Below are positions 42,408-50,904 of a stretch of DNA of 64,000 nucleotides, piece by piece (position 1 is the first letter of the stretch; every line of letters starts with the position of its first letter). The position numbers and the translations under genes are program-made. The notes under the pieces are model-generated. The model worked only from the letters and a program-made list of their open reading frames with translations, made no database searches and had not been told where the DNA came from. The DNA is taken from the NCBI RefSeq assembly GCF_002209565.1, contig NZ_NJIH01000007.1:1-64000 (forward strand), read 5' to 3'. This DNA comes from Candidimonas nitroreducens (GTDB taxonomy: Bacteria > Pseudomonadota > Gammaproteobacteria > Burkholderiales > Burkholderiaceae_B).

Positions 42408-43352
42408 ATGGAGCTGATCAAACGCGGCGGGCATCGCATCCCGCCACTGAACCCGCTGCGGTTCTTCGAAGTCGTCGCCCGCACCCAGAACCTGACGCTG
42501 GCAGCGCAGGAACTGTGCGTAACGCAATCGGCCGTCAGCCGGCAGATCGCCGTGCTCGAAGCCTATCTGGGGGTCGAGCTGTTCCGCCGCGGCCGCCACG
42601 GCGTCAGCCTGACACCGATCGGCAAGGCCTATGCCGAGCAGGTCATCCCTTCCTTCCACAATATTTCCGCCGCCACGGCCAGGCTTCTGGCCAGTTCGCA
42701 CGGCGGCATGCTGCGGGTGCGCACCTACACTACCTTCGCGTCACAATGGCTAATCCCGCGACTGCCAGACTTCCGGAGCCTGCACCCCGATATCGATGTC
42801 GACATCGTGACCGGCATGCGCGACGTCGACTTCGAGCGCGACGCGGTCGACCTGGCGATCCAGGCTGGCGTCGGCGACTGGACGAGTGCCCGGCACGATA
42901 TGCTCTTCTACGATCGCATCGATCCGGTATGCTCGCCAGCCTATCTCAATACCCATGCCCAGGGCGGCGATGACTTGCCTGCGCTGTTGCGCGGCCGCTT
43001 GCTGTACTCGCGCTACAGCCACTCGCACTCCGATTGGGAGGCATGGCTGGATCGCAATGCGATGACAGCCGGCACCTCGGCCTCCGAATGGACTGGCTTC
43101 AGCATTTCAATGCTGGCATGGCAATCGGCAGCGGCGGGGCTCGGTGTAGCGATGGGCCAGATCGCAATGCTGAACGAGGAATTCAAGCTGGGCAATCTGC
43201 TACGCCCATTCAACAAACCGGTACGCCGCGACCATGCCTATTACCTGCTACGACCCAAGCAGCGCACCGACTTGACCAAGGTCAAGGTCTTCCGCGAATG
43301 GCTGTTGAAGTGCGCGGCGCAAACCCGCGCAGACCTCGACGCCGCCGACTAA
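42408..43352 (+). CDS. LysR-family transcriptional regulator (GcvA-like)
   Basis: 314 residues. HTH at about residues 13-70 (PPLNPLRFFEVVARTQNLTLAAQELCVTQSAVSRQIAVLE) and the GcvA-type effector domain (WLIPRLPDFRSLHPDIDVDI, DLAIQAGVGDW). It lies next to and convergent with the acyl-CoA cluster at 43368-56355 and is its likely regulator. It ends 16 bp from the reductase gene with a GC hairpin between them. Confidence 0.88.
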   Translation: MELIKRGGHRIPPLNPLRFFEVVARTQNLTLAAQELCVTQSAVSRQIAVLEAYLGVELFRRGRHGVSLTPIGKAYAEQVIPSFHNISAATARLLASSHGGMLRVRTYTTFASQWLIPRLPDFRSLHPDIDVDIVTGMRDVDFERDAVDLAIQAGVGDWTSARHDMLFYDRIDPVCSPAYLNTHAQGGDDLPALLRGRLLYSRYSHSHSDWEAWLDRNAMTAGTSASEWTGFSISMLAWQSAAAGLGVAMGQIAMLNEEFKLGNLLRPFNKPVRRDHAYYLLRPKQRTDLTKVKVFREWLLKCAAQTRADLDAAD

Positions 43353-43361
43353 ACCGGCGGC
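43341..43361. terminator. GC-rich hairpin between convergent genes
   Basis: GCCGCCG, 7-nt loop, CGGCGGC at the 3' ends of LysR and the PRISE reductase. It has no T-run, so it may be only a weak terminator. Confidence 0.35.
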
Positions 43362-43367
43362 GGCCGC

Positions 43368-44459
43368 TCATGAAGCAAGCGCGGGAATAATCTTCCGCTC
43401 CATCAGCACCGTCAACCAATGCTTCACGCACTCTTCTGTGTCGTAGACTTGCGTGAAGCCCGCCTGCTTGATCTTGACCGTGCTGACAAACACCGGCGCG
43501 GGCGGCGTTTGCAATCCGTACCCGAACCGCGCATCGGCGGAGTAATGCGACTCGCCCAGCAACTGTGCCATGCTCATCGGCCGCAGGCCGTGTTCCTGCA
43601 CGAGCCGCGCCCAGAGATCCGCCCGGCTGGGCAAGTATTCCGCAAGGCTCAAGGGCTGATCCGGCCCCGGTTCGACACGCAGGAACTCCGCCAGCCTCGG
43701 CCACAGGTCGTGCCAGCTGAAGGCTTCGCCGTTGGTCAGGTTGTAATGCTCGCCCCAGGCCTTGGGGTTGTCCGCGGCCCAGACGGCCGCGTTGGCGATC
43801 AGTCGGGTATCCACCGCTTCGCGCGGGAATGAAATGTGGCCGGGATAATGGAACGCCCGGCCTTCCGCGCGACACAAGGCGGCATAAATGCCGATGATGG
43901 GCACCGTGTTCATGGCGACGCCCACGTTCGGCCCCAACACAAGCGTGGGGCGGAAAATCGTCCAGCCGAAGCCGATTTGCGCGGACTTTTCCCGGATGTA
44001 GTCTTCCTGGAACCAGTACGAATTCGGATGGTCGTCACGGGGATAGCGCTCTCGCGCGGGAACAGGGATAGGATGCAGATGCAGGCCGTAGGCCTTGGTG
44101 CCCTGCAGCAGGGTGACGTGCTGCAGGCGGGCTGCCTGGGCCAGCGGCTCCATCACGTTCCGGATCATGGCCAAATTGGTAGACATTTGTTCCGGATCCT
44201 GCCAGCCGGCGATCAAGCCGGGCTTTTCATAGACCGCGGCATAGACCACATGCGTTACCTGGGACTGGGTTTCCAAGGCACTGCGGCACGCCTCGGCATT
44301 CTGCAAATCCAAGGGCAAGTGCGTGTACGGCCTGCTGCTGAAGACTTCCGGGCGCCGCCGGGAAACAGCGATGACATCCCAGCCAGCGTCCAGGAAGGCA
44401 TCGACGGCGGCCGCGCCGACCAGGCCGCTGGCGCCCGTGACAAGAACGGTACGTGGCAT
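43368..44459 (-). CDS. PRISE-type extended SDR (progesterone 5-beta-reductase/iridoid synthase-like)
   Basis: 363 residues. The nucleotide-binding site VTGASGLVGAAAVDAFL starts near residue 7. GTKAYGLHLHPIPVPARERYPRDDHPNSYWFQEDYI matches the PRISE family pattern with the catalytic Lys and Tyr differing from classical YxxxK, and FRPTLVLGPN is also conserved. PRISE enzymes reduce activated C=C bonds of enones with NADPH. The ATG at 44459 follows GGGGGAA; the TTG at 44480 overlaps the previous stop. It is the last gene of the minus-strand cluster. The substrate is probably an unsaturated carbonyl compound. Confidence 0.83.
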   Translation of the reverse strand: MPRTVLVTGASGLVGAAAVDAFLDAGWDVIAVSRRRPEVFSSRPYTHLPLDLQNAEACRSALETQSQVTHVVYAAVYEKPGLIAGWQDPEQMSTNLAMIRNVMEPLAQAARLQHVTLLQGTKAYGLHLHPIPVPARERYPRDDHPNSYWFQEDYIREKSAQIGFGWTIFRPTLVLGPNVGVAMNTVPIIGIYAALCRAEGRAFHYPGHISFPREAVDTRLIANAAVWAADNPKAWGEHYNLTNGEAFSWHDLWPRLAEFLRVEPGPDQPLSLAEYLPSRADLWARLVQEHGLRPMSMAQLLGESHYSADARFGYGLQTPPAPVFVSTVKIKQAGFTQVYDTEECVKHWLTVLMERKIIPALAS

Positions 44460-44476
44460 CTCTGGTTCCCCCAGGG

Positions 44477-45457
44477 TCAAAGTTTGATCTTGCCGGCCTC
44501 AATCACCTTGCGCCATTTGGCCTGCTCGGCGCGCTGGTAGTCCGCCAGCGCCTGCGGCGTGCTGCCGATCGTCACCGCGCCCAAGTCACTCAGGCGCTTT
44601 TTCACTTCAGGCGTCTTGAGCGTCTTGTTGATCTCGGCCGACAGCTTCTGCACGATGTCCGGCGGCGTGCCGGCCGGCGCGTACATGCCATACCACGACG
44701 AAGCCTCGAAATCGGTACCCAGAGATTCGGCGATGGTCGGCACGTTGGGATAGTCGGGCAGGCGCTTGGACGTAGCCACCGCCAGCATGCGCAGATTGCC
44801 CGACTTTATTTGTGGCGCGGTGCTGAGCAGAGCGTCGAACATGACCTGCACTTCGCCCGCCACCAGGCCGACCAGGGCGGGGCCCGAGCCCCTGTAGGCG
44901 ACGTGGGTCATGGTCGTGCCCGTGCTGGCCTTGAAATATTCGGCGATCAGGTGCGACGATCCCCCCGTGCCGGACGAGGCGTAGTTCACGCTGCCCGGAT
45001 GCGCCTTCAGATACGACACCAGCGCCGGCACGCTGTCCACCGGCAGCACCTTCGGGTTCACTACCGCCACCATCGGAATCGTCAGTACGAGCGACAAGGG
45101 TACGAAGTCCTTGTTCGGATCGTAGGGCACCTTCTCGTACAGCAGCGGGTTGATGGCCATCGCCAGGCTGGACATCATCACCGTGTAGCCATCGGCCGGG
45201 CTCTTGGCCGTGTGAAGGGCACCGATGAAGCCGTTGCCGCCGCCCTTGTTCTCGACGATTACCGGAGTCTTCAGCGATTCGCCCAGCCCGTGCGCAATCA
45301 CCCGCGCAGCAATGTCGGTGGGGCCGCCGGCGGCGTATGGCACGATCAAGTGGATCGGCTTGGACGGCCAGGCGTCAGCGGCATGGGCCGCGGGAACAAC
45401 GGCGACGGCGAGCATCAAGGCAGCCCTCCGCAGCGTGGTATACAGGGATTTATTCAT
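44477..45457 (-). CDS. Bug-family (TctC-like) periplasmic substrate-binding receptor
   Basis: 326 residues with a signal peptide (MNKSLYTTLRRAALMLAVAVVPAAHA) and the Bug motifs WPSKPIHLIVPYAAGGPTDIAARV and VENKGGGNGFIGALHTAKSPADGYTVM. It lies between the SMP-30 and PRISE genes (14-18 bp gaps), so its ligand is probably the starting acid of this operon. No TctAB partner is visible. Confidence 0.87.
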   Translation of the reverse strand: MNKSLYTTLRRAALMLAVAVVPAAHAADAWPSKPIHLIVPYAAGGPTDIAARVIAHGLGESLKTPVIVENKGGGNGFIGALHTAKSPADGYTVMMSSLAMAINPLLYEKVPYDPNKDFVPLSLVLTIPMVAVVNPKVLPVDSVPALVSYLKAHPGSVNYASSGTGGSSHLIAEYFKASTGTTMTHVAYRGSGPALVGLVAGEVQVMFDALLSTAPQIKSGNLRMLAVATSKRLPDYPNVPTIAESLGTDFEASSWYGMYAPAGTPPDIVQKLSAEINKTLKTPEVKKRLSDLGAVTIGSTPQALADYQRAEQAKWRKVIEAGKIKL

Positions 45458-45470
45458 GTCAGATCTCCTT

Positions 45471-46415
45471 TCAGATGCGCGCAGCGTTCTGGTACGCCAG
45501 CTTCAGGCCCGGCCGCGGCCAATCGGCCTCCAGCAGCGTGCCCGTCCACGAACCGGTGAGATAGGCCTTGCGCATGCCGTCGCCACCGAAGCAGATATTG
45601 GTTACGTGCGTGTCGGCCTCGATGGGAATGAATTCTTCCAGGCCGCCTTCGGGGCGGCAGACCGAGATACCGCCGTGATGCAGGGTGCCGACGCAGATAT
45701 TGCCGTTGGCTTCCACCGCCAGTGAATCGAAGCGAGCGAACACTGGCGAGATATGGATCAGTCGGCTGCCGTGCGGCGACTGGTTGCTGGCCGTCACCGG
45801 ATCGGCCAGTTGCCCCGGGCCTTTCAGGCGCCAGGCCCAGACCCGCGCATTGTCGGTTTCCGCCACATACAGCGTATTGCCGTCCGGCGACAGGCCGATG
45901 CCATTGGGCTTAGCGATCGGGAAGATGATTTCCTGGACGGACGAGCCATCGGCCTTGGCGTAGCAGACGCTGCCGTGATCCAGGTCGCGCGCGCGCGATT
46001 TGCCAAGGTCGGTGAAGTAAAAACCGCCGTGACGGTCGAACACCAGGTCGTTGGGGCCGCGGATGGGCTGGGAGCCGACGTGGGTGTACAGCTCTTCCAC
46101 CTTGCCGGTCTCGATGTCGACACGCTCGATGCGCCCGTGGGTGTAGTCGCCGGCCTGCCCGGCGGTCACCATGATGCCATCGGGACGCTTGCGGAAATGC
46201 AGGCCGCCGTTGTTGCAGACATAGCATTTGCCGTCAGGCCCGATGGCCGCCCCGTTCGGGCCGCCGCCAAGCTCGGCCACGATATGCTTGCGGCCGTCAG
46301 GCCAGACGCGCGTCAGCGTGCGGCGGCGGATCTCGACCAGCAGCACACTGCCGTCGGGCAAGCAAACCGGCCCTTCCGGGAACTGCAAATCATCGGCAAT
46401 GATGCGGGTTTTCAT
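45471..46415 (-). CDS. SMP-30/gluconolactonase-family lactonase
   Basis: 314 residues of the six-bladed propeller family: LQFPEGPVCLPDGSVLLVEI (metal Glu), RGPNDLVFDRHGGFYFTDLG (Asn), LSPDGNTLYVAET and FGGDGMRKAYLTG. The ATG at 46415 has AGGAGA upstream; the longer frame to 46559 would overlap the acyl-CoA synthetase gene. It probably opens a lactone that arises in this pathway. Confidence 0.86.
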   Translation of the reverse strand: MKTRIIADDLQFPEGPVCLPDGSVLLVEIRRRTLTRVWPDGRKHIVAELGGGPNGAAIGPDGKCYVCNNGGLHFRKRPDGIMVTAGQAGDYTHGRIERVDIETGKVEELYTHVGSQPIRGPNDLVFDRHGGFYFTDLGKSRARDLDHGSVCYAKADGSSVQEIIFPIAKPNGIGLSPDGNTLYVAETDNARVWAWRLKGPGQLADPVTASNQSPHGSRLIHISPVFARFDSLAVEANGNICVGTLHHGGISVCRPEGGLEEFIPIEADTHVTNICFGGDGMRKAYLTGSWTGTLLEADWPRPGLKLAYQNAARI

Positions 46416-46453
46416 GTCGTCTCCTGTTGTGGATCTGGAAAATTCCGGGCCGC

Positions 46454-48592
46454 TCAGGCCCCAGCTGCGCGCCTGGCGATCAAGGCGTCGACCGCCATGC
46501 CACCCGACGCGCGGGCGATGAAAGGGTTGATTTCCACGCTTTCCAGCGTATCGCCGCAATCCACGGCGAAAGCGGACAACGCCGCCAAGGCCTGGGCGAT
46601 GGCCTCGAGGTCGACTGCCGCGCCGCCGCGGACGCCCTGCAGCAGCGGCAAGGCGCGTACTTCGCGAATCATTTGCCGGGCATCGTCCAGTGTCAGGGGC
46701 GCCGGGCGGAAAGTGACGTCCTTCAGCACTTCCACAAACACACCACCCAGGCCGAACATGGCAATCGGCCCAAACACCGGATCGCGCGTCACGCCCAGAA
46801 CGACCTCGACCCCATCCTGCAGCATCGGTGACAACAGCACGCCGTCGATGCGCGCGCCGGGACAGCGCGCGGGTATGCGATCCATCATCGAGTCCCAGGC
46901 CTGGCGCACCGCAGCCTCGTCGGCGAGACGCAATTGCACGCCGCCCACGTCGCTCTTGTGCGCGATGTCGGGCGAGAGGATTTTCATTACCAATGGATAG
47001 CCGAGTTGCTCGGCCGCCCGCGCCGCTTCCTCGGCCGTGTGAGCGACCGCCTGCGGCACGAAGGGGATGCCGTAGGCGGCAAGTGCCTCGGCCGCCTCAT
47101 ATTCGGTCATGGGGCCGGCCGCCGGCAACGCGGGGGCCTGGCGGCCCTGGTGTCGCGCCGCCGGCACCGCGGCTGCATAGCCGGCAGCCAGCTTGGCCAT
47201 TGCACCGATAACGCGCGTGGCCCGGCCCGGATCGTCGAACACCATAATGCCGTGCGCTTCGAGCTCTTCGGCCACCGACGGCAACACGCGCGAGCAGAAC
47301 GCCACCACCTGTCCAGGATTTTCCTTGCGCAAGGCGAACAGCTCATGCTTGATTTTGCCGAACTCCGCTTCGCTCTGGCCCAGATTGGCATTGAAGCTCA
47401 CGATGCTGTCCATGCCCTGGCAGGTGAACAACAAGCGCATGATGCGGTTAAACAGTGTGCGGTCGCCCAGTGTCTGGGCGGTAGTATCGACCGGGTTGGC
47501 TGCGCTGGCGAACGGCACTACGGACTTGATGTCGCGCTGCACCGATTCGGGCAAGGCCGGCAATGTCAGCCCGCACTGCGCCGCGGCATCGGCCACGATC
47601 ACACCCACCCCGCCCGACGGCGTGATCACTCCAACGCGGTTGCTGGCGGGCAGCGCCGACACCGAGCAAGCATAGGCGGCGTCCGCCATTTCTTCGAGCG
47701 AGGCCACGCGCAGCGCGTTGCATTGCTCGAACACTGCGTCATAAACGGCATCAGCGCCGGCCAGCAAGCCGGTGTGCGAAGCTGCGGCGCGCGCGCCCTG
47801 CTCCGAAGCCCCCACCTTGAGTACGATGACCGGTTTGCGCTGGTTCCGCGCGGCCAGCAGTGCGCGGCGCAAGCGCTGGCCGTCGCTGCAGCCCTCTATA
47901 TACGCCATGATGACGCGGGTGTCAGGATCGTGGGCCAGCCAGGCAATGCTGTCGGCAACGTCCAGCCCTGCCTCGTTGCCGGTGGCGATGAAATGGCTGA
48001 AACGCACGCCACGGTCGCCCGCCAGCCCATACAGGTACGAGCCGATGGCGCCGCTCTGGGTAACGATCGCCACGTCGCCGGCCGGCAGCACGCGATGCTC
48101 GAGGGCGCTCATGAAAGTCGAGAACATGGCCCGCCGGGCGTTGAAGACGCCGATGCAATTGGGGCCAACCAGTGTCACGCCGGCCTCCATGCAGCGCGCC
48201 GCGATACGTTCTTGGGTCTGGCGGCCCGCCTCGTCGATCTCGCCGAAGCCCGAGCTCAGAACCACGATGGAGCGGGCCCGCTGCGCAATGGCTTCGTCCA
48301 CGACGGCCTCCACCTGCGGGCCGGCGACAGCGACGATGATCTGATCCACCGGCTCACCGACGGCCGCCAGCGACGCATGGGCGGGCAGGCCCTGAACCTC
48401 CGTTTGGCGTGGATTGATCGGGAACAGCCTGCCGGCATAGCCATTGGCCAGCATGTACGCAATCGGGCGGCCGCCTATCTTGCGCGGGTCGCTGGAAGCT
48501 CCCACGACTGCGATCGAGCCGGCATGCAGCAAGGCATCCAGGGTACGGGTATCGGACGGCGAAGCATCCGAGGGCTTTGAGGTTTCAGTCAT
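46454..48592 (-). CDS. NDP-forming acyl-CoA synthetase (fused alpha-beta), copy 2
   Basis: 712 residues with the same domain order as the enzyme at 38093: SIAVVGASSDPRKIGG, VAIVTQSGAIGSYL, AASHTGLLAGADAVYDA (phospho-His), and a C-terminal ATP-grasp domain (GYPLVMKILSPDIAHKSDVGGVQLRL, FGLGGVFVEVLKDVTFR, VEINPFIA). It activates the carboxylic acid that enters this cluster. It is 4 bp downstream of an acyl-CoA dehydrogenase. Confidence 0.9.
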   Translation of the reverse strand: MTETSKPSDASPSDTRTLDALLHAGSIAVVGASSDPRKIGGRPIAYMLANGYAGRLFPINPRQTEVQGLPAHASLAAVGEPVDQIIVAVAGPQVEAVVDEAIAQRARSIVVLSSGFGEIDEAGRQTQERIAARCMEAGVTLVGPNCIGVFNARRAMFSTFMSALEHRVLPAGDVAIVTQSGAIGSYLYGLAGDRGVRFSHFIATGNEAGLDVADSIAWLAHDPDTRVIMAYIEGCSDGQRLRRALLAARNQRKPVIVLKVGASEQGARAAASHTGLLAGADAVYDAVFEQCNALRVASLEEMADAAYACSVSALPASNRVGVITPSGGVGVIVADAAAQCGLTLPALPESVQRDIKSVVPFASAANPVDTTAQTLGDRTLFNRIMRLLFTCQGMDSIVSFNANLGQSEAEFGKIKHELFALRKENPGQVVAFCSRVLPSVAEELEAHGIMVFDDPGRATRVIGAMAKLAAGYAAAVPAARHQGRQAPALPAAGPMTEYEAAEALAAYGIPFVPQAVAHTAEEAARAAEQLGYPLVMKILSPDIAHKSDVGGVQLRLADEAAVRQAWDSMMDRIPARCPGARIDGVLLSPMLQDGVEVVLGVTRDPVFGPIAMFGLGGVFVEVLKDVTFRPAPLTLDDARQMIREVRALPLLQGVRGGAAVDLEAIAQALAALSAFAVDCGDTLESVEINPFIARASGGMAVDALIARRAAGA

Positions 48593-48595
48593 GAC

Positions 48596-49756
48596 TCAGT
48601 CCTTGGGCAGGTGCAACGCACGCACGGCCAGCAGATTACGCTGCACCTGCGAGGTTCCGCCGAAGATGGTGACGGGACGCGTGATCATATACAGCCATTC
48701 CAGATCATGCGTCAGGCCGAGTTCGGGAGCGACATCGGCGATACCGCCACACTGGCCCGCCAAGTCCATCGTGGATTCAACAATGCGCTGCAACAGCTCG
48801 GCATTGAACAGCTTGAGCATGGAAAAATCTTCTTCCGCGACCTTGCCGTGCACCGCCGCCCGGCACACTTGCTCGTACAGCGCCGCGGAGTCGTCGACAT
48901 CGCAAATGTAGCGGTCGGCCATCTCGCAGTAGCGCTCGGTCTGCGCCATACCCATGGCCTCGGCAGTCTGCCGCAGCACCTTGAGCGCGTAACGGATGAG
49001 TTCGGGCGAACCATGGCTCCAGCGTTCGAAGCCCAGCAGGGCCTTGCCCACCGTCCAGCCCTGGCCGATCTCACCTACTACATTGGCCAGCGGCACCACC
49101 ACCTCGTCGAAGAACACTTCGCACAAGTGCTCTTCGCCGGCCAGCGTGCGGATCGGCCGGATGCGGATGCCGGGCGTCGAAAGCGGCACCAGCACGAAGG
49201 TGATGCCTTCCTGCTTGCGCGTGCCGCCACCGGTGCGCACCAGCATGTACATCATGTTGGCGTCGGTCGCCAGCGTAGTCCAGATCTTCTGACCGTTGAT
49301 GACCAAGCAGTCGCCTTCGATGCGGCCGGACGTCTTCAGGCCGGCCAGATCCGAGCCCGCGTTCGGCTCGGAATAGCCCTGGCACCAGACATCTTCGCAA
49401 GCCAGAATGCGCGGCAGGTAGTGCTCGCGTTGCGCCTGGCTGCCGTAGCGCAGCAGGATGGGCGCCACCATGCGCAGCCCATGATCCAGCGGGCGGGCCA
49501 CGCCGTAGCGATCCAGCTCTTCCTGGTAGATCAGCTGCCGCGGCAGCGGCAGGCCCAATCCTCCTGCCTCGACCGGCAGGCCGGGTGCCCGCCAGCCGTC
49601 GCGAAACTGCGCGCGCAACCAGGTACGTGCTTCTTCGCCGGTTAATTTTTCCAGCGGATTGCGCATCTCGGACGGGTAGTTGGCGGCAATCCAGGAGCGC
49701 CACTCGGCGCGGAAGCCGTCGTCGTCCATAGCGCGCCGGTCGATCGAGGCCATCAT
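48596..49756 (-). CDS. Acyl-CoA dehydrogenase, subunit/copy 1
   Basis: 386 residues. CQGYSEPNAGSDLAGLKTSGRIEGDCLVINGQKIWTTLA is the FAD-binding middle domain signature, and the C-terminal helical domain ends with IFGGTSQVQRNLLAVRALHLPKD. The ATG overlaps the TGA of the next acyl-CoA dehydrogenase (ATGA), with AGGAG upstream, so they are coupled. Adjacent pairs of this kind often form the alpha2beta2 enzymes that dehydrogenate branched or cyclic acyl-CoA in steroid breakdown. Confidence 0.9.
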   Translation of the reverse strand: MMASIDRRAMDDDGFRAEWRSWIAANYPSEMRNPLEKLTGEEARTWLRAQFRDGWRAPGLPVEAGGLGLPLPRQLIYQEELDRYGVARPLDHGLRMVAPILLRYGSQAQREHYLPRILACEDVWCQGYSEPNAGSDLAGLKTSGRIEGDCLVINGQKIWTTLATDANMMYMLVRTGGGTRKQEGITFVLVPLSTPGIRIRPIRTLAGEEHLCEVFFDEVVVPLANVVGEIGQGWTVGKALLGFERWSHGSPELIRYALKVLRQTAEAMGMAQTERYCEMADRYICDVDDSAALYEQVCRAAVHGKVAEEDFSMLKLFNAELLQRIVESTMDLAGQCGGIADVAPELGLTHDLEWLYMITRPVTIFGGTSQVQRNLLAVRALHLPKD

Positions 49757-50886
49757 GCATTCTCCTGTGCGAGATCCGCCAATTGGCGGTATTGCCTGCG
49801 ATGCTGCGAACCGCCGCCGAGATAAGCGGCCAGGCGCAGCGCGCCTTTCAGGTAGAGTCCGATCGACGCCTCGGCGGCGAAGCCGATCGCGCCATGGGCC
49901 TGGACGCCGAAACGGCCGGCCGAAATTCCCGTATCAGAGGCACGCGCCTTGGCCGCCGCGATCGCTCGCCGGGCATCTATCGTGCCGGGCGCGGCTTCGC
50001 AACGATCCATCGCCGCCCGGCACGCCGCACGCGTCAGCGCCTGCTGTATGCCGATATCCACCGCCAGGTGCTGCAGGCTCTGGAAACTGCCGATATGGCG
50101 GCCAAACTGGACGCGTGTGCGCATGTATTCCAGCGTCAGCTCGAAACCCGCCGCCGCCATGCCGCAGAGCTGCAGGGCTGTTGCGAGCATGGCTTCGTCG
50201 CGCGCCAGTTCCAGCGCCTCGGTCACCACGGAGCCGTGTGCCAGCAGCGCCTGCGCCGGCACGCAGGCCTGCTCGAGCTTGACCAGCGCCACGGTGCCGC
50301 CGTCGCTGCCAAGACGTTCGGTGATCTCCAGCCCCGCGCTGCCGGCGGGCAGCAGGAACAAAGCCGCCTCGCCGTCCAGGCGCGCGCTGACCAGCAGCGC
50401 GTCGGCCCAGCCACCGGCCACCACGCCATACTTGCTGCCGTTCAGCACATAGCCACCGCCGGCCCGGGCCGCCACCGTCAGGAGCGGCTCGGCATCGAGC
50501 CGCTGCGGCGCTTCTTGCCAGGCCACGGCGATGACGCGCCCGCCATCGACCAGCGCACCGGTTATTTCCTGCCAGCGCCCGTTGCCCAGATGCGCGGCCA
50601 GAACCGCCGGAATCAGCGAGCATGCCACCAGCGGCTCGGGCACCGCACGGCGGCCGAAAGCATTCGCCAGAATGCCGACATGGCGCACTTGCAGGCCACT
50701 GCCACCCAACGTTTCCGGCAAACGCAACGCCAACCACCCCTGCTGCGCAATCGACCTCCAAAAGCCGCGATCGTAGGCGTTGCGGCCAAGATAGACGTTA
50801 CGCAGGCGTTCGTCCCGGAATTCACTCGACAGGAAATCCTCGGCCGAATTCTCGAGCAGAACTTCTATTTCATCTCGTTCAGTCAT
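49753..50886 (-). CDS. Acyl-CoA dehydrogenase, subunit/copy 2
   Basis: 377 residues with an acyl-CoA dehydrogenase fold but weaker motifs than copy 1: LRLPETLGGSGLQVRHVGILANAFG, GGYVLNGSKYGVVAGGWADALLVSA, and YMRTRVQFGRHIGSFQSLQHLAVDI in the C-terminal domain. The ending HGAIGFAAEASIGLYLKGALRL is typical of the FadE-type partner chain. It probably forms a heteromer with the coupled copy 1, where only one chain keeps the full active site. Confidence 0.87.
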   Translation of the reverse strand: MTERDEIEVLLENSAEDFLSSEFRDERLRNVYLGRNAYDRGFWRSIAQQGWLALRLPETLGGSGLQVRHVGILANAFGRRAVPEPLVACSLIPAVLAAHLGNGRWQEITGALVDGGRVIAVAWQEAPQRLDAEPLLTVAARAGGGYVLNGSKYGVVAGGWADALLVSARLDGEAALFLLPAGSAGLEITERLGSDGGTVALVKLEQACVPAQALLAHGSVVTEALELARDEAMLATALQLCGMAAAGFELTLEYMRTRVQFGRHIGSFQSLQHLAVDIGIQQALTRAACRAAMDRCEAAPGTIDARRAIAAAKARASDTGISAGRFGVQAHGAIGFAAEASIGLYLKGALRLAAYLGGGSQHRRQYRQLADLAQENA

Positions 50887-50904
50887 ATAAAAATATTCCG
50901 TGGG

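Noticed and set aside
46934-48580. A 548-codon open frame on the plus strand
   Set aside because: Antisense shadow of the acyl-CoA synthetase; composition and lack of motifs show it is not real.
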